DNA of 64,000 nucleotides from Rosellinia necatrix. Its lineage: Eukaryota; Ascomycota; Sordariomycetes; Xylariales; Xylariaceae. The stretch is from positions 2,728,001 to 2,792,000 of the forward strand of contig JAGYVD010000004.1 in the NCBI GenBank assembly GCA_021209875.1, read 5' to 3'. Below, piece after piece: positions 22,052 to 33,877 of the stretch; positions within the stretch are counted from its first letter, which is position 1; each line of letters begins with the position of its first letter. Under the pieces are notes generated by a model. That model was given only the letters and a program-made list of their open reading frames with translations, was not told the origin of the DNA and ran no database searches. The position numbers were made by a program, and so were the translations under genes.

Positions 22052-23500
22052 TACCCATCTTTTTAGCAGCTACGTGTCCTTGCTGTTACTGATATTGCTT
22101 CAGGTAATGGGGCGTTGCCCTAGCGCTGACCAATGATGCTAGTGGTATGGTGTAAGTGATAATGCATGAGTGTTGGTCTGGACGTTGATGACATGCATTG
22201 AACTCCACAGGGAGCTGGGAAAAGATGGCAAGCTCTTCAGTATCCGGTTGGAAGTTTTTGTCGTTATTCCTACATGTTATTCCTATTGTGCATTTATCTA
22301 AAAATGAACACTTTATGAACATACTCTAAGGCCAATACCATTAACATATTGACAAGAGCGTTCCTACTTCTACCAGTGCTCTCTATGCTGCGTCCTGGTA
22401 TGAAGACCACCGCTGATTATCTCCACTACCACTATTCTAATTCGTCCTATCTTTATACAGTCTCTATTGACGAATATTTCCAGTCATGACATATTAAGTG
22501 TTGAGAGTATTAGTTCTGCAACTCAAAGGGCCGTGCTTCCACCGTGTCTGGCTTACATCCATATGTAATACCGACGTATTCAAAAGAGTTATTGTTCTCA
22601 GTCTTGTCTCGCACGTGGCTCACTAGTAGAGCGCAGAAGGTGTTCCGATCCCTACCTATACCTTCTTCCTCGAAAGCCCGGGTTGGCGACACCAAGGGCC
22701 ATGGCACCGAGAATAGTATTAGTTTTAAATCACCGGCTCGCGGATGTCCCTGCGCTGGACGGGTTGGTCGTACCTGAGTGGCACAGAGATGGCCGAACGC
22801 GCAGTGCACGAGTATAAGCACACGGAATGGGTAGAAGGGATGGAAGAGAGGGGGTTTTTTTGCCCCCCAGGGTTTTGTATCTGCGCGCCCAAACCTGAGC
22901 TCTTGGGAAATGTGGATTGAAATCTGCCCCCGACTGTGATCCGGCGTGTAGATCGGCCGGTATGATAGCAGTTCATGTAATACAGGCGAGAAGGAGACGG
23001 AAGACCGCGGGATGGACGAAAGATTCGTTCGGGGTTGGCCAAACAAAAGCGATAGGAAAACGAGGAGACACCCGCAGCAACCGGCGCTCGGCCCTTCTAC
23101 TTACAATGATGGGTTTCGTTGCTCTTCCGAATGTGGCAAAAGCAACCATCCACGGTACATGGTAGACATGTATTTTTGTGGTTATGCACTCGTTATATCA
23201 TATGCATATTTGCGAGTGTGTAGAGCACCAAGATTACTATTCAATACAACTACATATACCTAATCACCGCTCACTAAGCCAATATTTTTGTATACCTACA
23301 CGGGTTCCATCTCTGGCCGTATCAACATATGGATGTGTTTTCTACTGGTGCATCACACGGACGTTATAAGACGGCAAAGGGGGGTGCCATGATACTAGAG
23401 AAAAATATATGTAGAGAGAGAGAAAAAGACGAGAGAGAAAAAAATAGCCGAAAAGAAGATGGCGTATAGCATACTCCTAGAGTACCTATCCAATGATTTT
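22052..23500. other. Spacer between glycogenin and tRNA-Arg
   Basis: No recognisable gene. The minus strand is open for 178 codons at 22510-23046, but I see no domain, signal peptide or splice partner, and I do not call it. A purine-rich GAGAGAGAAAA tract lies near 23411-23445. Confidence 0.3.
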
Positions 23501-23607
23501 GACCTCGCTGGGGGTCGAACCCAGAATCTCCTGATTATCGTGAAAGGCCGAACTGTATCGCTCGATCTCTATCGTAGTCAGACGCCTTGCCATTGGGCCA
23601 CGAGGCC
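23501..23607 (-). tRNA. tRNA-Arg(ACG) with a 36-nt intron
   Basis: Read on the minus strand, the acceptor arms GGCCTCG and CGAGGTC pair (one G-U). The D arm is GCC/GGC around CAATGGCAA. The anticodon stem is TCTGA/TCAGG and the T arm is CTGGG-TTCGACC-CCCAG. The anticodon loop reads C-T-ACG-A, then 36 extra nucleotides, then A before the 3' stem strand. That places an intron exactly one base after the anticodon, the standard eukaryotic position. The ACG anticodon (read as ICG) decodes CGU/CGC/CGA arginine codons. The mature tRNA would be 71 nt before CCA addition. A T7 run about 55 nt downstream on the minus strand could be the Pol III stop. Confidence 0.87.
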
Positions 23608-24545
23608 TTATTCGATAGAGGCAACCCGGGCGCAGGCAACATAAAGTAGGGGGGAAACCAAGAGCGGGCAAACTGATTTCCAACTCGTCAAAGCGGGAGG
23701 CCACACTGGGTCCCTCCTCCCCCACTTCTTAACTAAAGAGAAAAAAAAATCAAAATTTGTTAGTGGGGGTTTTTGCGGCGGGAGCTAACGTGGCTAACGA
23801 ACGCCTAGCGCCGTGACGTATGGAGCGGTTACCCTTGCACTCAAATGCCCCCCATGGGGAACAAACAGTAGTGTAGGTAGGCACGACGATGTACACTATG
23901 TATGTGCACTATGTGGGTTGGAACAAGCGTATATTTAACCGAGAATGCGCATATAGGTTAGGTAAGGTAGGTAGGTAGTAGAGCAACGTACATCATCTCT
24001 GAATTGTAGCGATAGGCTTTGTTTAGTTTTGTGGCCGGTGTTCACGTAACGTGCCAACTCGGAAATTCAAAATGCGACAGGCTTGACTTCCGATTTTGGC
24101 AGCGTGCTGACTTGTTATTGGACAATCATATCATAGGAAACATAGGTACTCTTTAATCCCGACCGGCCAAGTCCGGGCGGGCTCGCCGACCTGCCATCGC
24201 GACTTTGGCCAGAAAGAGCGACGAAACTGCAAGAAATACGAAGGGCTGGCGCCATCGAATGTCCACACGTACGAAGAAGCGCGTGCAGCCTCGGGTGACG
24301 TAAGTTGGTTGACTGCACCGTGACTGATGAGATGAATCGGGGATCACGGCAGGGGGCGGCAAGTGTGTGAACTGAGACAGGTGCCCGGCCAGCCGTGGCA
24401 GTGCTTGGGCGTCGCAGGCAAATTCAAGCTGGTGGGATGAAGGGATCGAGTAGTCGGCTGACTGTGGTCGACAATGGGCGAAGGGACCCTCTGCGTTCGT
24501 CCGGCGTTTCTACGTGCAGTGTGTGTATTAGGTACTTATATAACA

Positions 24546-24620
24546 TACCTACCTGTCTGCCTACCTGCCTGCCTACCTGCCTACCTACCTAGGTACTTAG
24601 GTAGGTAGGTAGGTAGGTGT
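24546..24620. repeat. Long TACCTGCC/TAGGTA inverted repeat
   Basis: CTACCTGCCTACCTACCTAGG on the left arm faces GGTACTTAGGTAGGTAGGTAG on the right, giving a near-perfect hairpin-forming palindrome with CCTAGG at the centre. Confidence 0.85.
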
Positions 24621-25385
24621 AGTTACTGGTGCCCAGTGCGTCTACATATACTAGTACTTAGGTATCAAGTGGAGTGGGTGTTTAAAACTGGGAGTTTCCT
24701 GAGCGGATAGGTAGGTTAGTTAAGGTAGTTATGGGGGGTCCGGGGTGATTCTAGAACATTTCTATATTATTAAGGGGAGCCATGCCATCAGCCCAAAGGT
24801 CATATGTGACCCGGGAATAGAAGCACTGGAACCGAATCGCGTCAGCCACGGCTACGTTCTTTTTAAAATTAAGGTTTAGATACACTAGGTATTGTGCCCT
24901 TCTTAGGAATATGGAGTCGCTGAAACATGTTAGCCTCTACAAGTAGTGTACCTAACTTCGCACATAACGGCTGAGGTTAATATAGTAAGTACCAGCCTGT
25001 TGGATTTTCGGGTTGTCAGATAACGCTATTGGATCTGTATGCGTCCTAACTCTCCTCCACACGTGACTTCCGCCGCAGGAAATTAGACATGGTAGTGGTG
25101 TCCAGCCCAAGCCACCTTTCATATTGTTACGTGTTATGTTTTTATTTATTCATTGATCCATTTTATTATTCATCTGCATAACTACTAGGTATCTATGGGG
25201 GCGGCGAGTAAATGCGTATGTTGGCGATCTTGGTATGCGGGATTCAGAAACCCGGGATAGGCAGGCGGGTAGACCCGCGGTGTGTCTTCTCGATTGATTT
25301 GAAACCGGTGCTAAAAATATTGTTCTAGATAACCAATCTAATGCTTCTTTTTAAATATAGCTCTGGGTTCGCCGAATAGGAAGCC

Positions 25386-25405
25386 GTGTGTGTGTGTGTG
25401 TGTGT
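25386..25405. repeat. GT dinucleotide microsatellite
   Basis: About ten uninterrupted GT units in gene-free DNA. Confidence 0.85.
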
Positions 25406-26770
25406 ATGATTACCTAAGGTAACTAGACATTTGAGGCTACCTAGCCGGGTTGGAGACCGATGTCAGCATATCAAATTAATTCTCGGTGCGCAGGATTCAC
25501 CTTGTGTCATACATGCACAAGAGACGTGCTTCGTTAGGCTCACTAGGTGCTTAGATGCTGGATCACTGATCTGATACTAACCTAGAGCACTATGTTTTTG
25601 TGCTTGGGGGTACCTGTCACAGTGTCACCCGGATGGAGGTGGCAGACGTCACACGCACATGCTGGGTATCGCGATGAACCGAGATAGCCTATTCAGAACA
25701 GCCTCGGCTTTGTGGGCTTGCGTGGATCGGCGTCGGGGTTATGTAGAGAACGTTTGTACAGATATGCAGTGAGTGGCTGTGGACGTGGAGGGTGGGACAT
25801 GGCATCGTCGCACCAATGAGCTGCCGCGCCATGTGAACGGGTTGGACAGGTGAGTGTACATGGCATTAATCTAACTGATCCCGAAACATATAGTTTATGT
25901 TTCAACAAATACTAAAATCTCACCCTAATCTGTGGCGCGCATCTTGTCGTGGTGTCGGGATTTGATCACCACAGTGGTATGGTTGCAGTGTGTGTATGCA
26001 CAAGTAGGTAGTATGTGTATGTGTATATGTATTTGTATGCATTTACATATGCACTAGGCATTGTAGGATCCTGGCTCGGATCCTCGCCTGAAATAATCTG
26101 CTTACACCAGTCCAACAATCACTTGTGTGAATGGGCTCAGTCGAGCACGAGGCCACAGAGGAGAGGGGGACAGGGATTATGGAAGGAAGGATCAAGTGAA
26201 GGCCATACTGATCGATTGCGTGTGTCTGCGTGTGTTTGCGTGTGCTTACAAGAGCAACGTTTTGACGCTCCCTCTTCTAGGCCGGAGATCTTTGCTCGCC
26301 GTGATTGTCCCGCCATCTAGTATCAATGCCGCGATAGAACCGCCACGCAAACATCTTGCTTGTGTGGCCGTGCCTTGTCGCAAGTGTTCCCGTATCAGAC
26401 CTTTCCTCAGCGCCGTGCCGAAGAGAACGGAGGCGCCGGCGACGGGTGCTCAGGGTTGTAACGCTCACTCAACTGAGACAATAAACACGCGAGCGGGAGG
26501 TAACGAGCGGTAGGTAAGGTGCAAGGATCACGTCAGACTTCGCCGCGACACGACAGAGAGTCTAACCACCTATGTGAACTCCTGGCTAGAGGGGATTTCC
26601 CAACAAATAACACATCACATCGGACGAAGGTATAAGGTATATCCGCTGTGTGGCGTGTGTGGTAGGATCTGAGCTAGTCCGTACATAGGAGGGCGCAGTT
26701 ATAATTGCCACATACACCAATACATAGGCAGCATACCTAACACTGCTTTATACTTTATACACGTACAATA

Positions 26771-26850
26771 ACTAGGTATGTAGGTACTAGGTATGTAGGC
26801 ACTAGGTATGTGGTGTATGTAGGTAGGTTCTAGGTCGATACCTACTAGGT
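26771..26850. repeat. ACTAGGTATGTAGG direct repeat array
   Basis: Three near-identical ACTAGGTATGTAGGY units lie head to tail, followed by degenerate copies and an inverted CCTACTAGGTATG copy. Confidence 0.75.
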
Positions 26851-28075
26851 ATGTTAGTGCTTGCAATCCCCTTGGGGTGGGGGAGAGGGGGGGCTGTCCA
26901 ACGCCCTATTGGAACCATAAGCCCGGCATTGGGAGCAGGCTGGAAATTCGCTCTGTGCGCACAGACGCGGGGGCGCTGTGGACCTAGGCCTGTCACGAAT
27001 TTGAAATGGGTTGGTAGGTAGTGTAGGGCAACGAGAATCATCATCGGCCGTGCACAAAAGACCAAGCCGCTGATTGTGCAAGCAACACGCGCTGCATGTG
27101 GCACACGGCTTAGTGGTTATGCACGTATGTACTAAGCCAAGTGCTGTAGAATCATGCAGTGCGAGCCGGGGTGATCGATGATTACCCGAAGCCTGGCTGT
27201 CCGGTAGCTGGGATGCTGACTTGGACTTTGGGATGTCGAGGTGTTGAAAATAGACCTCCTGTGTAGTGTACTCCGGACTTAGTACCTGTTGCTAGTAGGT
27301 AGGCAGGTTAACTATAGCTTGGGCTGTTGCGGTGCCTACATACCTACCTACATCCAGGTGGTTCCCAGAGCTGAGCCATTTCCCCGCAATGCTCGTGGAT
27401 GTCGGGGTCTGGCCGGGGTGGAACTCATGCCGGTCTAGCCGTATTTGGCATTTGGTGTAGACAGAGTGGTGTAGTGCACTTGTAGGGATTCCGCCTGCCT
27501 CTGTGCAAGAGCCACATGGGACAAGTCGAGGCGAGAACTATAGTGCTAGCCATAAGGGGCTAGGCATGGCTGAGCAGCCCTCGACTAGTCCCGTTCGTCT
27601 CCCACGTTTTTGCTCTTTATTTGTCTGGCAAATCGGATTTTATTTTATATTGGTTCCAACAACGGGGGAGGAGGGGGGAGGAATCTCGGGATCTCCCCCT
27701 TGTGGCCTCTCGCCCGACCATCGATCGGTGGCCAATTACTACATACAAGTCTTCCCACCGGATATGACGATGTGATTCGTGTCCCCCTCCCCCCAACCCC
27801 GACGGCCGAAGGGCCATGTCAATGCGCCAATACTCGCCTCCCATTATATGCCCTCCTCCTCGAGCGCACGTTCTCGTCTGCTCGGCGCACACAGCGTTCG
27901 ATCAGTCGCACCTAACGTCATGAGTCGTTTCGCCTTGCACCGCTATAGAACTTGGCAACCTGTTTCTAGTTCGTAGTATGTCTCGAGAGGCTATACTACG
28001 TCCGTGCCGGCCAATGCAAGCCTCGCATCGTTGGTCCAATCGTCCGGAACCCCTGTCCTAGTGCCCAAGTGCTTA

Positions 28076-28130
28076 TACAATACATGCATACAATACATGC
28101 ATACAATACATACATACATACAATACATAG
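28076..28130. repeat. ACATGCATACAAT tandem repeat
   Basis: Head-to-tail CATACAATACATG units degrade into a simple CATA run. It lies about 660 bp upstream of the GPCR start codon. Confidence 0.75.
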
Positions 28131-28790
28131 CTGTAGTGTATGGATGTGTATGGATGTACGCATGTACATCTTGCTTGCCTCAGCGTGTCCACCTCGCTTC
28201 CTTTCCGTGGTACTGCCAGATGACCGTGAGTGGGCGCCCTAAATTAGGTACCTGTCTTCTTTCCGCCGCGTTGGAGTTCCCTGTAGTATTTACACCACCG
28301 AGGGTCCACGGCGTAGACTATCTGGATCTCCCAAGCACTTCCTCTCGAGCCCAACGCTCAGTCCGTCGTTCCCGGGGGATCTCTGCTGGAGCCTTTCATT
28401 TCTCATATCTTGCCTCTGCTCTTATACGTATTCGTGATGGTTGGGTATTAGGGCTCTATCTCGGCCAACTAACCCGGCCCTTGCACTCTTTCGTTCTCCC
28501 GGGATACTACTGTCGGGCGGAACCTCCGGCTGTTGATCGACCGTCCGCGCTGTTGATGGCGTAAAATTCGGATGAAGTAACTACCCATTATGTGGCAACA
28601 ATACCCGACCTATCTCTTTATAATCATCCCATCGCGTTTTTAGGCTACGACTAGATCCCGTCCGAATCTCAGCCCGCATGCCAGGAAGTTCGTTGTTCAA
28701 GGCAACTGGGAAAATAACATCGAGTCCACATCTCGCATCTCGAAGGGCTTCGTTTGCCATACAACTAGATCGAAGGAAAAAGGCTTTCCC

Positions 28791-30231
28791 ATGACGACCA
28801 CCGCGCCGCCGCCGCGAGGCGTGCTAAGCGCCCTCACCATTATTGAGCGTGTCGGATCGATCTTGTCACTAACAGGATGTCTCTTTATCATCGTCACCTT
28901 CCTGTCTTCCAGCGGCTTCCGCAAGCCCATAAACCGCCTCGTTTTCTATGCGTCTTTTGGAAACATGCTGGTCAACGTTGGGACGCTCATCGCCAGGGCA
29001 TACGTTGACAAACAGGATTCCGTTGGGTGTCAGCTTCAGGCCTTCCTGATCCAGCAGTAGGTGCATCCGTATTCTGGCATCTCTTCTCGCCTAATTCAAT
29101 GGTGCTATAGGTTTTTGCCCTCAGATGCTCTATGGGCTCTTGCCATGGCGTTTAATGTCTATTTGACGTTTTACCACAAATTTGACGCCGAGAAGCTCAG
29201 AAGGATGGAAAAATGGTACTTCTTGATTTGTTACGGGCTCCCCCTTCCACCGGCACTCGCCTATATTTTTATATCTACCCGGTCAAGGGGAAGAATATAC
29301 GGCGATGCTGTTCTGTGGTGTTGGGTAAGTACATCGTGGGATATTTTGCGAATCGCTACGTTTTACGGCCCAATTTGGTAAGTACCAATTCTCTGTACGA
29401 GTTCCTCTTGTCGCCGTATTGACGACGCGCAGGGTTGTCCTTTCCGCCACGTTCTTCATCTACATTCGAGCAGGCAGAGAAATATATAAGAAGCGCAGCC
29501 AATTACGTAGCCTCGATAGCAACAGCCACGGCGGGAACGACATCGATATATACAAGCTGTACGATCTCTACGCTATGAAGACAACGGAGATCAGTGTTAC
29601 GTCTGAGTCTGTAGCTGATACTCCCTATAGGACCGGCCGCGAGCCGGTTCAGGGCCTCGAAACGGCTCCCATCCCGGAATCACGCGCCTACTCGGTCACG
29701 GTCTCCTCGACCCGTGATCCGCCTCCGGCCATGTCGGCTAGCGTAGACGCATCCACGAACACGGCCAACGCTGGGGCGAGACGGAGAAGAAACCACGACG
29801 CTAGCAGTGCGGCCTGGGCCTATACGAAGTGCGCCATGCTCTTCTTCACTGCTCTCCTCGTGACATGGATCCCGTCGTCGGCGAACAGAGTGTACACCAT
29901 CGCCCACCAAGGCGAAAACGTAGTGGCGCTAGAGATCCTCAGCGCCATCGTCCTCCCCCTCCAGGGATTCTGGAACGCCATGATCTACATCGTCACGTCT
30001 TGGGGTGCGGTTAAGATGTTCTTCTCAGATATTTCCGATCGGATGAGGCGCGGCGGCAGTTCGCCGTCGAACGATAGGGGATCGCCGGCTACCAAAGACC
30101 CGCACAGTCTTTCCTTCAACCTTAGGAGCCGGGGTCACGACGGAGAAGAAACAGACAGCATGACGGAACTCGCGGTGAACGCGATACCCATCTCGAAACT
30201 TTCGCGAGACAATGCGGCTGCTGCATTATAG
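28791..30231 (+). CDS. cAMP-receptor-like G-protein-coupled receptor
   Basis: Three exons, 28791-29056, 29111-29377 and 29433-30231, give 443 residues. Seven membrane segments can be placed at about 21-42, 48-70, 90-108, 124-143, 165-187, 311-331 and 344-366. Cys80 (GCQLQAF, before TM3) and the WCW in the second extracellular loop could form the usual disulfide. TM5 runs into IYIRAGREIYKKR, a basic third-loop start typical of the fungal cAMP-receptor-like class. TM7 has LPLQGFWNAMIYIVTSW. The third intracellular loop is very long (about 190-305) and rich in Ser/Thr, so phosphorylation control is likely. Fungal members couple to heterotrimeric G proteins, but their ligands are mostly unknown. 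The introns are 54 and 55 nt. Splicing at 29056/29111 removes an in-frame TAG. No neighbouring gene explains its ligand. Confidence 0.9.
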
Positions 30232-33200
30232 GATTCTATTTGGTCGCATTAAACCATCAAACATCATCTAACATTATTCATTATTAAGACGTTACCACAA
30301 GAAATTCCGGCGAGATGAGATCAGACTGGGCTTTAACCCACAATCTACCGCCGCATGCTAATTTCAATGGTGTATCTAAAACACAATACGGGGCAAGCAG
30401 CCTCCGTGAGGGAATGAGGGCGCGAGTGGGTGGCGATTCTAATATACCCCGGCGTGTTCGTCCATTTTCGAAATCAACGAGTTTCCTGTTTTATCTTGAA
30501 ATAAAAGATACCCCATCATACTAGACACGCGTATACTGAGCATATACTGAGCATACACTGATGATCTGCAATGACCGGCAATTGATACTTTCTTCCAAGG
30601 CCCCTTTCATTGGACAGCAAAATGATTAAATCCGTTGTATATCCAGACCGTCGGACGAAAATTTTCGATGATCGGATATGGAAGTAGTACCCGACGCCAT
30701 TCATATTAAACTAGACATCAAAGCAGCATATGCACGAGCCGGACCCCTTGCATTGGCGTGCATGTGATGGAGGGAGGGGGCGCTGGGGGGGGAGGCGAGT
30801 TTTGGTAGCGAGACGCAACCACGAACAGATTCTGCCTAATCCGGCTCGGTAATTCCCCTCGCGACCCTGCTCTCACACCCCCCTCTTAGCGATCTATAAC
30901 ACGGCCAAGACAAAGATGTGATATCGGAGGTAGCGCCCCGGGGATCCAGGGTCGCTCGGTCGGTGGTCTACTTCGGTGGTCTAGTGTACACTACTCTGCG
31001 GGAATCTGGGTGCATACCGTCGCATTCTTCCCGAGTTCTTTTTTTTTTTTTTTCATAATCTCACGCCGAAGATGGCATGTGTATGTAGTTATCGGACTCG
31101 GGCGCCGAGAGCCAAGTCGTGTGCAACGATCACAACGTTGACAAAGCGCTTTCCGCTCGGGCCTAAGAGGCATCTATCTGGCTGGTTTTATCTACCCATC
31201 TACACTACAGTTGATTTCTCTCCTTCTCGCATAGCCTGCGGCTCGTGCGAGCGGAATCCTTCACCAGTCGCGCGCCCGACGAGAGAGTAGGCTATGTATC
31301 TATATATGTATGGATGGATGGATGGATGTATGTATCTATATCTCTATCCCGCTACCTAGATCTGGGCAGTTGTCGGCTTATCCGGCCGCCCTTGGATGAT
31401 TAGTAGTCAGTCTGCAAAGGATCACGGGAGAGTAAAGGGCTCTCTGTGGCGTTGAGACTACAGTACTGAGACAGTCAGCGGAGTGGCGTGGTCTGGGTGC
31501 AGGATCCAAACAGGTACTTATCTAAGGTGTAGCCGATCTACAAGGCATGGGGAGATCTGATCTGTCAAACTTGCCGTGCCGACCATCCGCTCGACCCGAT
31601 TTGATTAGTAGAGGCTACAGGTGTGCTAATTGTGATTGCTATCGTCGTTATGATTGCCCAGTGAGGCATTAGTAGACGGCCCCTACGGATACGTCGAGCC
31701 ACCGTTCTAAGCTTTGACCTCTGGTTATACTTTCCATACATACACACGTAACCACCTAAATCTCGAATCTCCCTCCCGTGTGCTGAGCTAGTCATATACG
31801 CTATGGTAGCAGCTTTTAGTGCGCGATCTGAGGGCGCGCTAGTCAGGCCCCCGGAAGCCAACGTTCAGCTCCCGCGGTGGTGGTGTGATGCCCCCGTCTG
31901 TTGCAAAACATGCATTACTTAGTGCGTGGATGGGTCTCATGATGATGCTGAACTACTATATACACTACAAGTAGTGTACTAGCAGCTGGGCCGTCCTCTC
32001 GCTTGGTTCTGGCGATTGGATACGCAACTACTGAGGTCTCGGCCTCGACGCTTCTAGGCCTAGGCGTAGTTATAGCCTGGCGGATCTGGACACGCTGGAA
32101 AGTAGTAGACCCGTCGAATAAGTTCCTCCCAGCACCTGCAAGTCAGCAACGGGAGCAGGATATCTGATTACCTGCATTGCATTACCCCAGACGCAGAGGA
32201 TGCCCTTTGCCTGCCGGTGAACACCATGATAGGATCGAGACAAAACTCGCGTCATCGATATCCACATGGCAGAGTTGGGTAGCCTCCGTCGGCTTCGTCT
32301 CTATGTGCGCATTTGCTCTGGGGGTCCGGCAGCGAGAGCGTCGCACGTGTTTGCGTTTGCCGCGTTGTACCAGGTTCCGGCAGCTTCGTTTTCCTTCCTT
32401 CTTTCTTATCGCCCTCCGAACCCTCACCTATCCCGAAGAATATGAAGATAACCCCCTGATCCAGCGTCACGCGTGCCTAATGACAGATCCAATGACTCGG
32501 TATCGGGGCTCCAGTAGCTACAAAAATGCCGCTGACGGCGGGTCCGTGAACCGCACGGTTTGTTTGTTTGCTTGCATAGTATAATATGCCACTACACGCA
32601 GAGTAGGGCGGTGGAGTAAAACCGTAAAGTTCTTTGTGGGGAATTAAAGAATAATAAATAATAATAATTGGGGAAAAAAAAAAAAAAAAAAACTGGGCCT
32701 AGATTCAGGAAACCAGACAGGCCGTGTCTCCCGTTTGCTTTATCCATCTTTGCTTTGGTGGGTGGGAATACCAGCAAAATCTCCGAATAAGGTATAGCAT
32801 CTCCTTGGCAAGTTTAGACGGAGGCAAAAGATCTCCCCAACGCCATATCACCACATCCGTGTGGACAAACAACAGGATCAACAGGATCTAGTCAGCCGGG
32901 GTTTAGCATTAGAGAAAAGATGGGGGCAGCCGACGTAGCCATGAAGAATAAATACAATCACCCTGGATGAACTATCTCTTGGCGTTGGCGCAGAGTATGT
33001 CTCAATTCTAGCGGACTACGAGTACACAGATGGGAAGAACAGCATATAATATGATTTCAAGTCGTTCATAAGCAGTTACGAAGCTAGAAACGAACAGGCC
33101 TATAGGGTTCAACCTGGTTCAACTACAGTGCTATTAATAGCGTGGTATTATCAGCCTTCCTTGGTTCCCACGTGACCAGCAACACGTCAACGACCCGCAG

Positions 33201-33877
33201 CAGCGGAAGAGGGGGGGGGGGTTATTTGGAGAGGTTCGGAGAAGGGAGGGGAAAGGCTGGTAAGTGAGGGAGAAAATCATCTCACCCTGGTAGCTTGTGC
33301 TATTCTGTGGATATTGAAACTACACGAACCGTTCTAGCTGAGAAATCAAGGAACAGAACCGAAACACCAAACTGTGTTGTTGCACTGCAAGAAGGGAGAA
33401 CATTGTGAGGCCTGGAAGCACAACTAACTATTCACGACAAGCATGGCCAAGCCTCGATTGTGAATCGGTGAAATGTTTCGAAATTATCAACGATAAGCAT
33501 CAGGATGCAGAAATAACTGATTCTAGGCTACGCGCTCAACACAAGTCGCATGGGTAGGCTCATTTCTCGGGGTAGGTTAGATTACCCTGGCTAAAGGCAG
33601 ACAATCACAGGACGATGCCTAGAGGACATTGGATCATTCAGTGCCATTTATATACAGTAGAAGAGGGAAGGAACAAGGAGAAGTAAGCAAATCCCAAGTC
33701 CTAAACTAGCCCTAGATCATCTGGATTCTGATGAGATATAAAACCTCATGCCACTGTGAAGTCCCTCCCTATAACCCTTCCAGAACGCCGATGTGGAGGC
33801 GGGAGAAGCATCACTTCGTTTCCGCAAAACGAAGTTTAGTAACCTGCTCAATCCCCTGCTACGCAGGCCACAAGCAC
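30232..33877. other. 3.6-kb gene-free region
   Basis: No supportable gene on either strand. Low-complexity features include a T17 run near 31039, a GGAT/TGGA microsatellite at about 31308-31330, an A19 run at 32674-32692 and a G-rich run near 33210-33220. The left part holds the GPCR 3' end; the right part holds the 3' end of the minus-strand methyltransferase-like gene. Confidence 0.45.

Larger units (their letters stand above)
23608..28790. other. 5.2-kb gene-free, repeat-rich intergenic region
   Basis: No open frame here has a recognisable domain. Visible structure: TAGGTA palindromes at 23955-23975 and 24546-24620, a GT dinucleotide repeat at 25386-25405, a TACTAGGTATG array at 26771-26850, and a CATACAATACATG repeat at about 28076-28130. 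The last several hundred bases should include the GPCR promoter. I see no transposase or reverse-transcriptase remnant. Confidence 0.5.

Noticed and set aside
22510..23046. 178-codon open frame on the minus strand near the tRNA
   Set aside because: It is long, but I find no motif and no neighbouring exon, and the composition is irregular. A database search could overturn this.
28004..28564. 186-codon open frame upstream of the GPCR
   Set aside because: It runs through the CATACAATACATG microsatellite, and the residues outside it show no conserved pattern.
29325..29376. A GTAAGT at about 29325 inside GPCR exon 2 as a donor
   Set aside because: The frame continues through it with WDILRIATFYGPIW, which is the expected TM5 start, so no intron is needed there.
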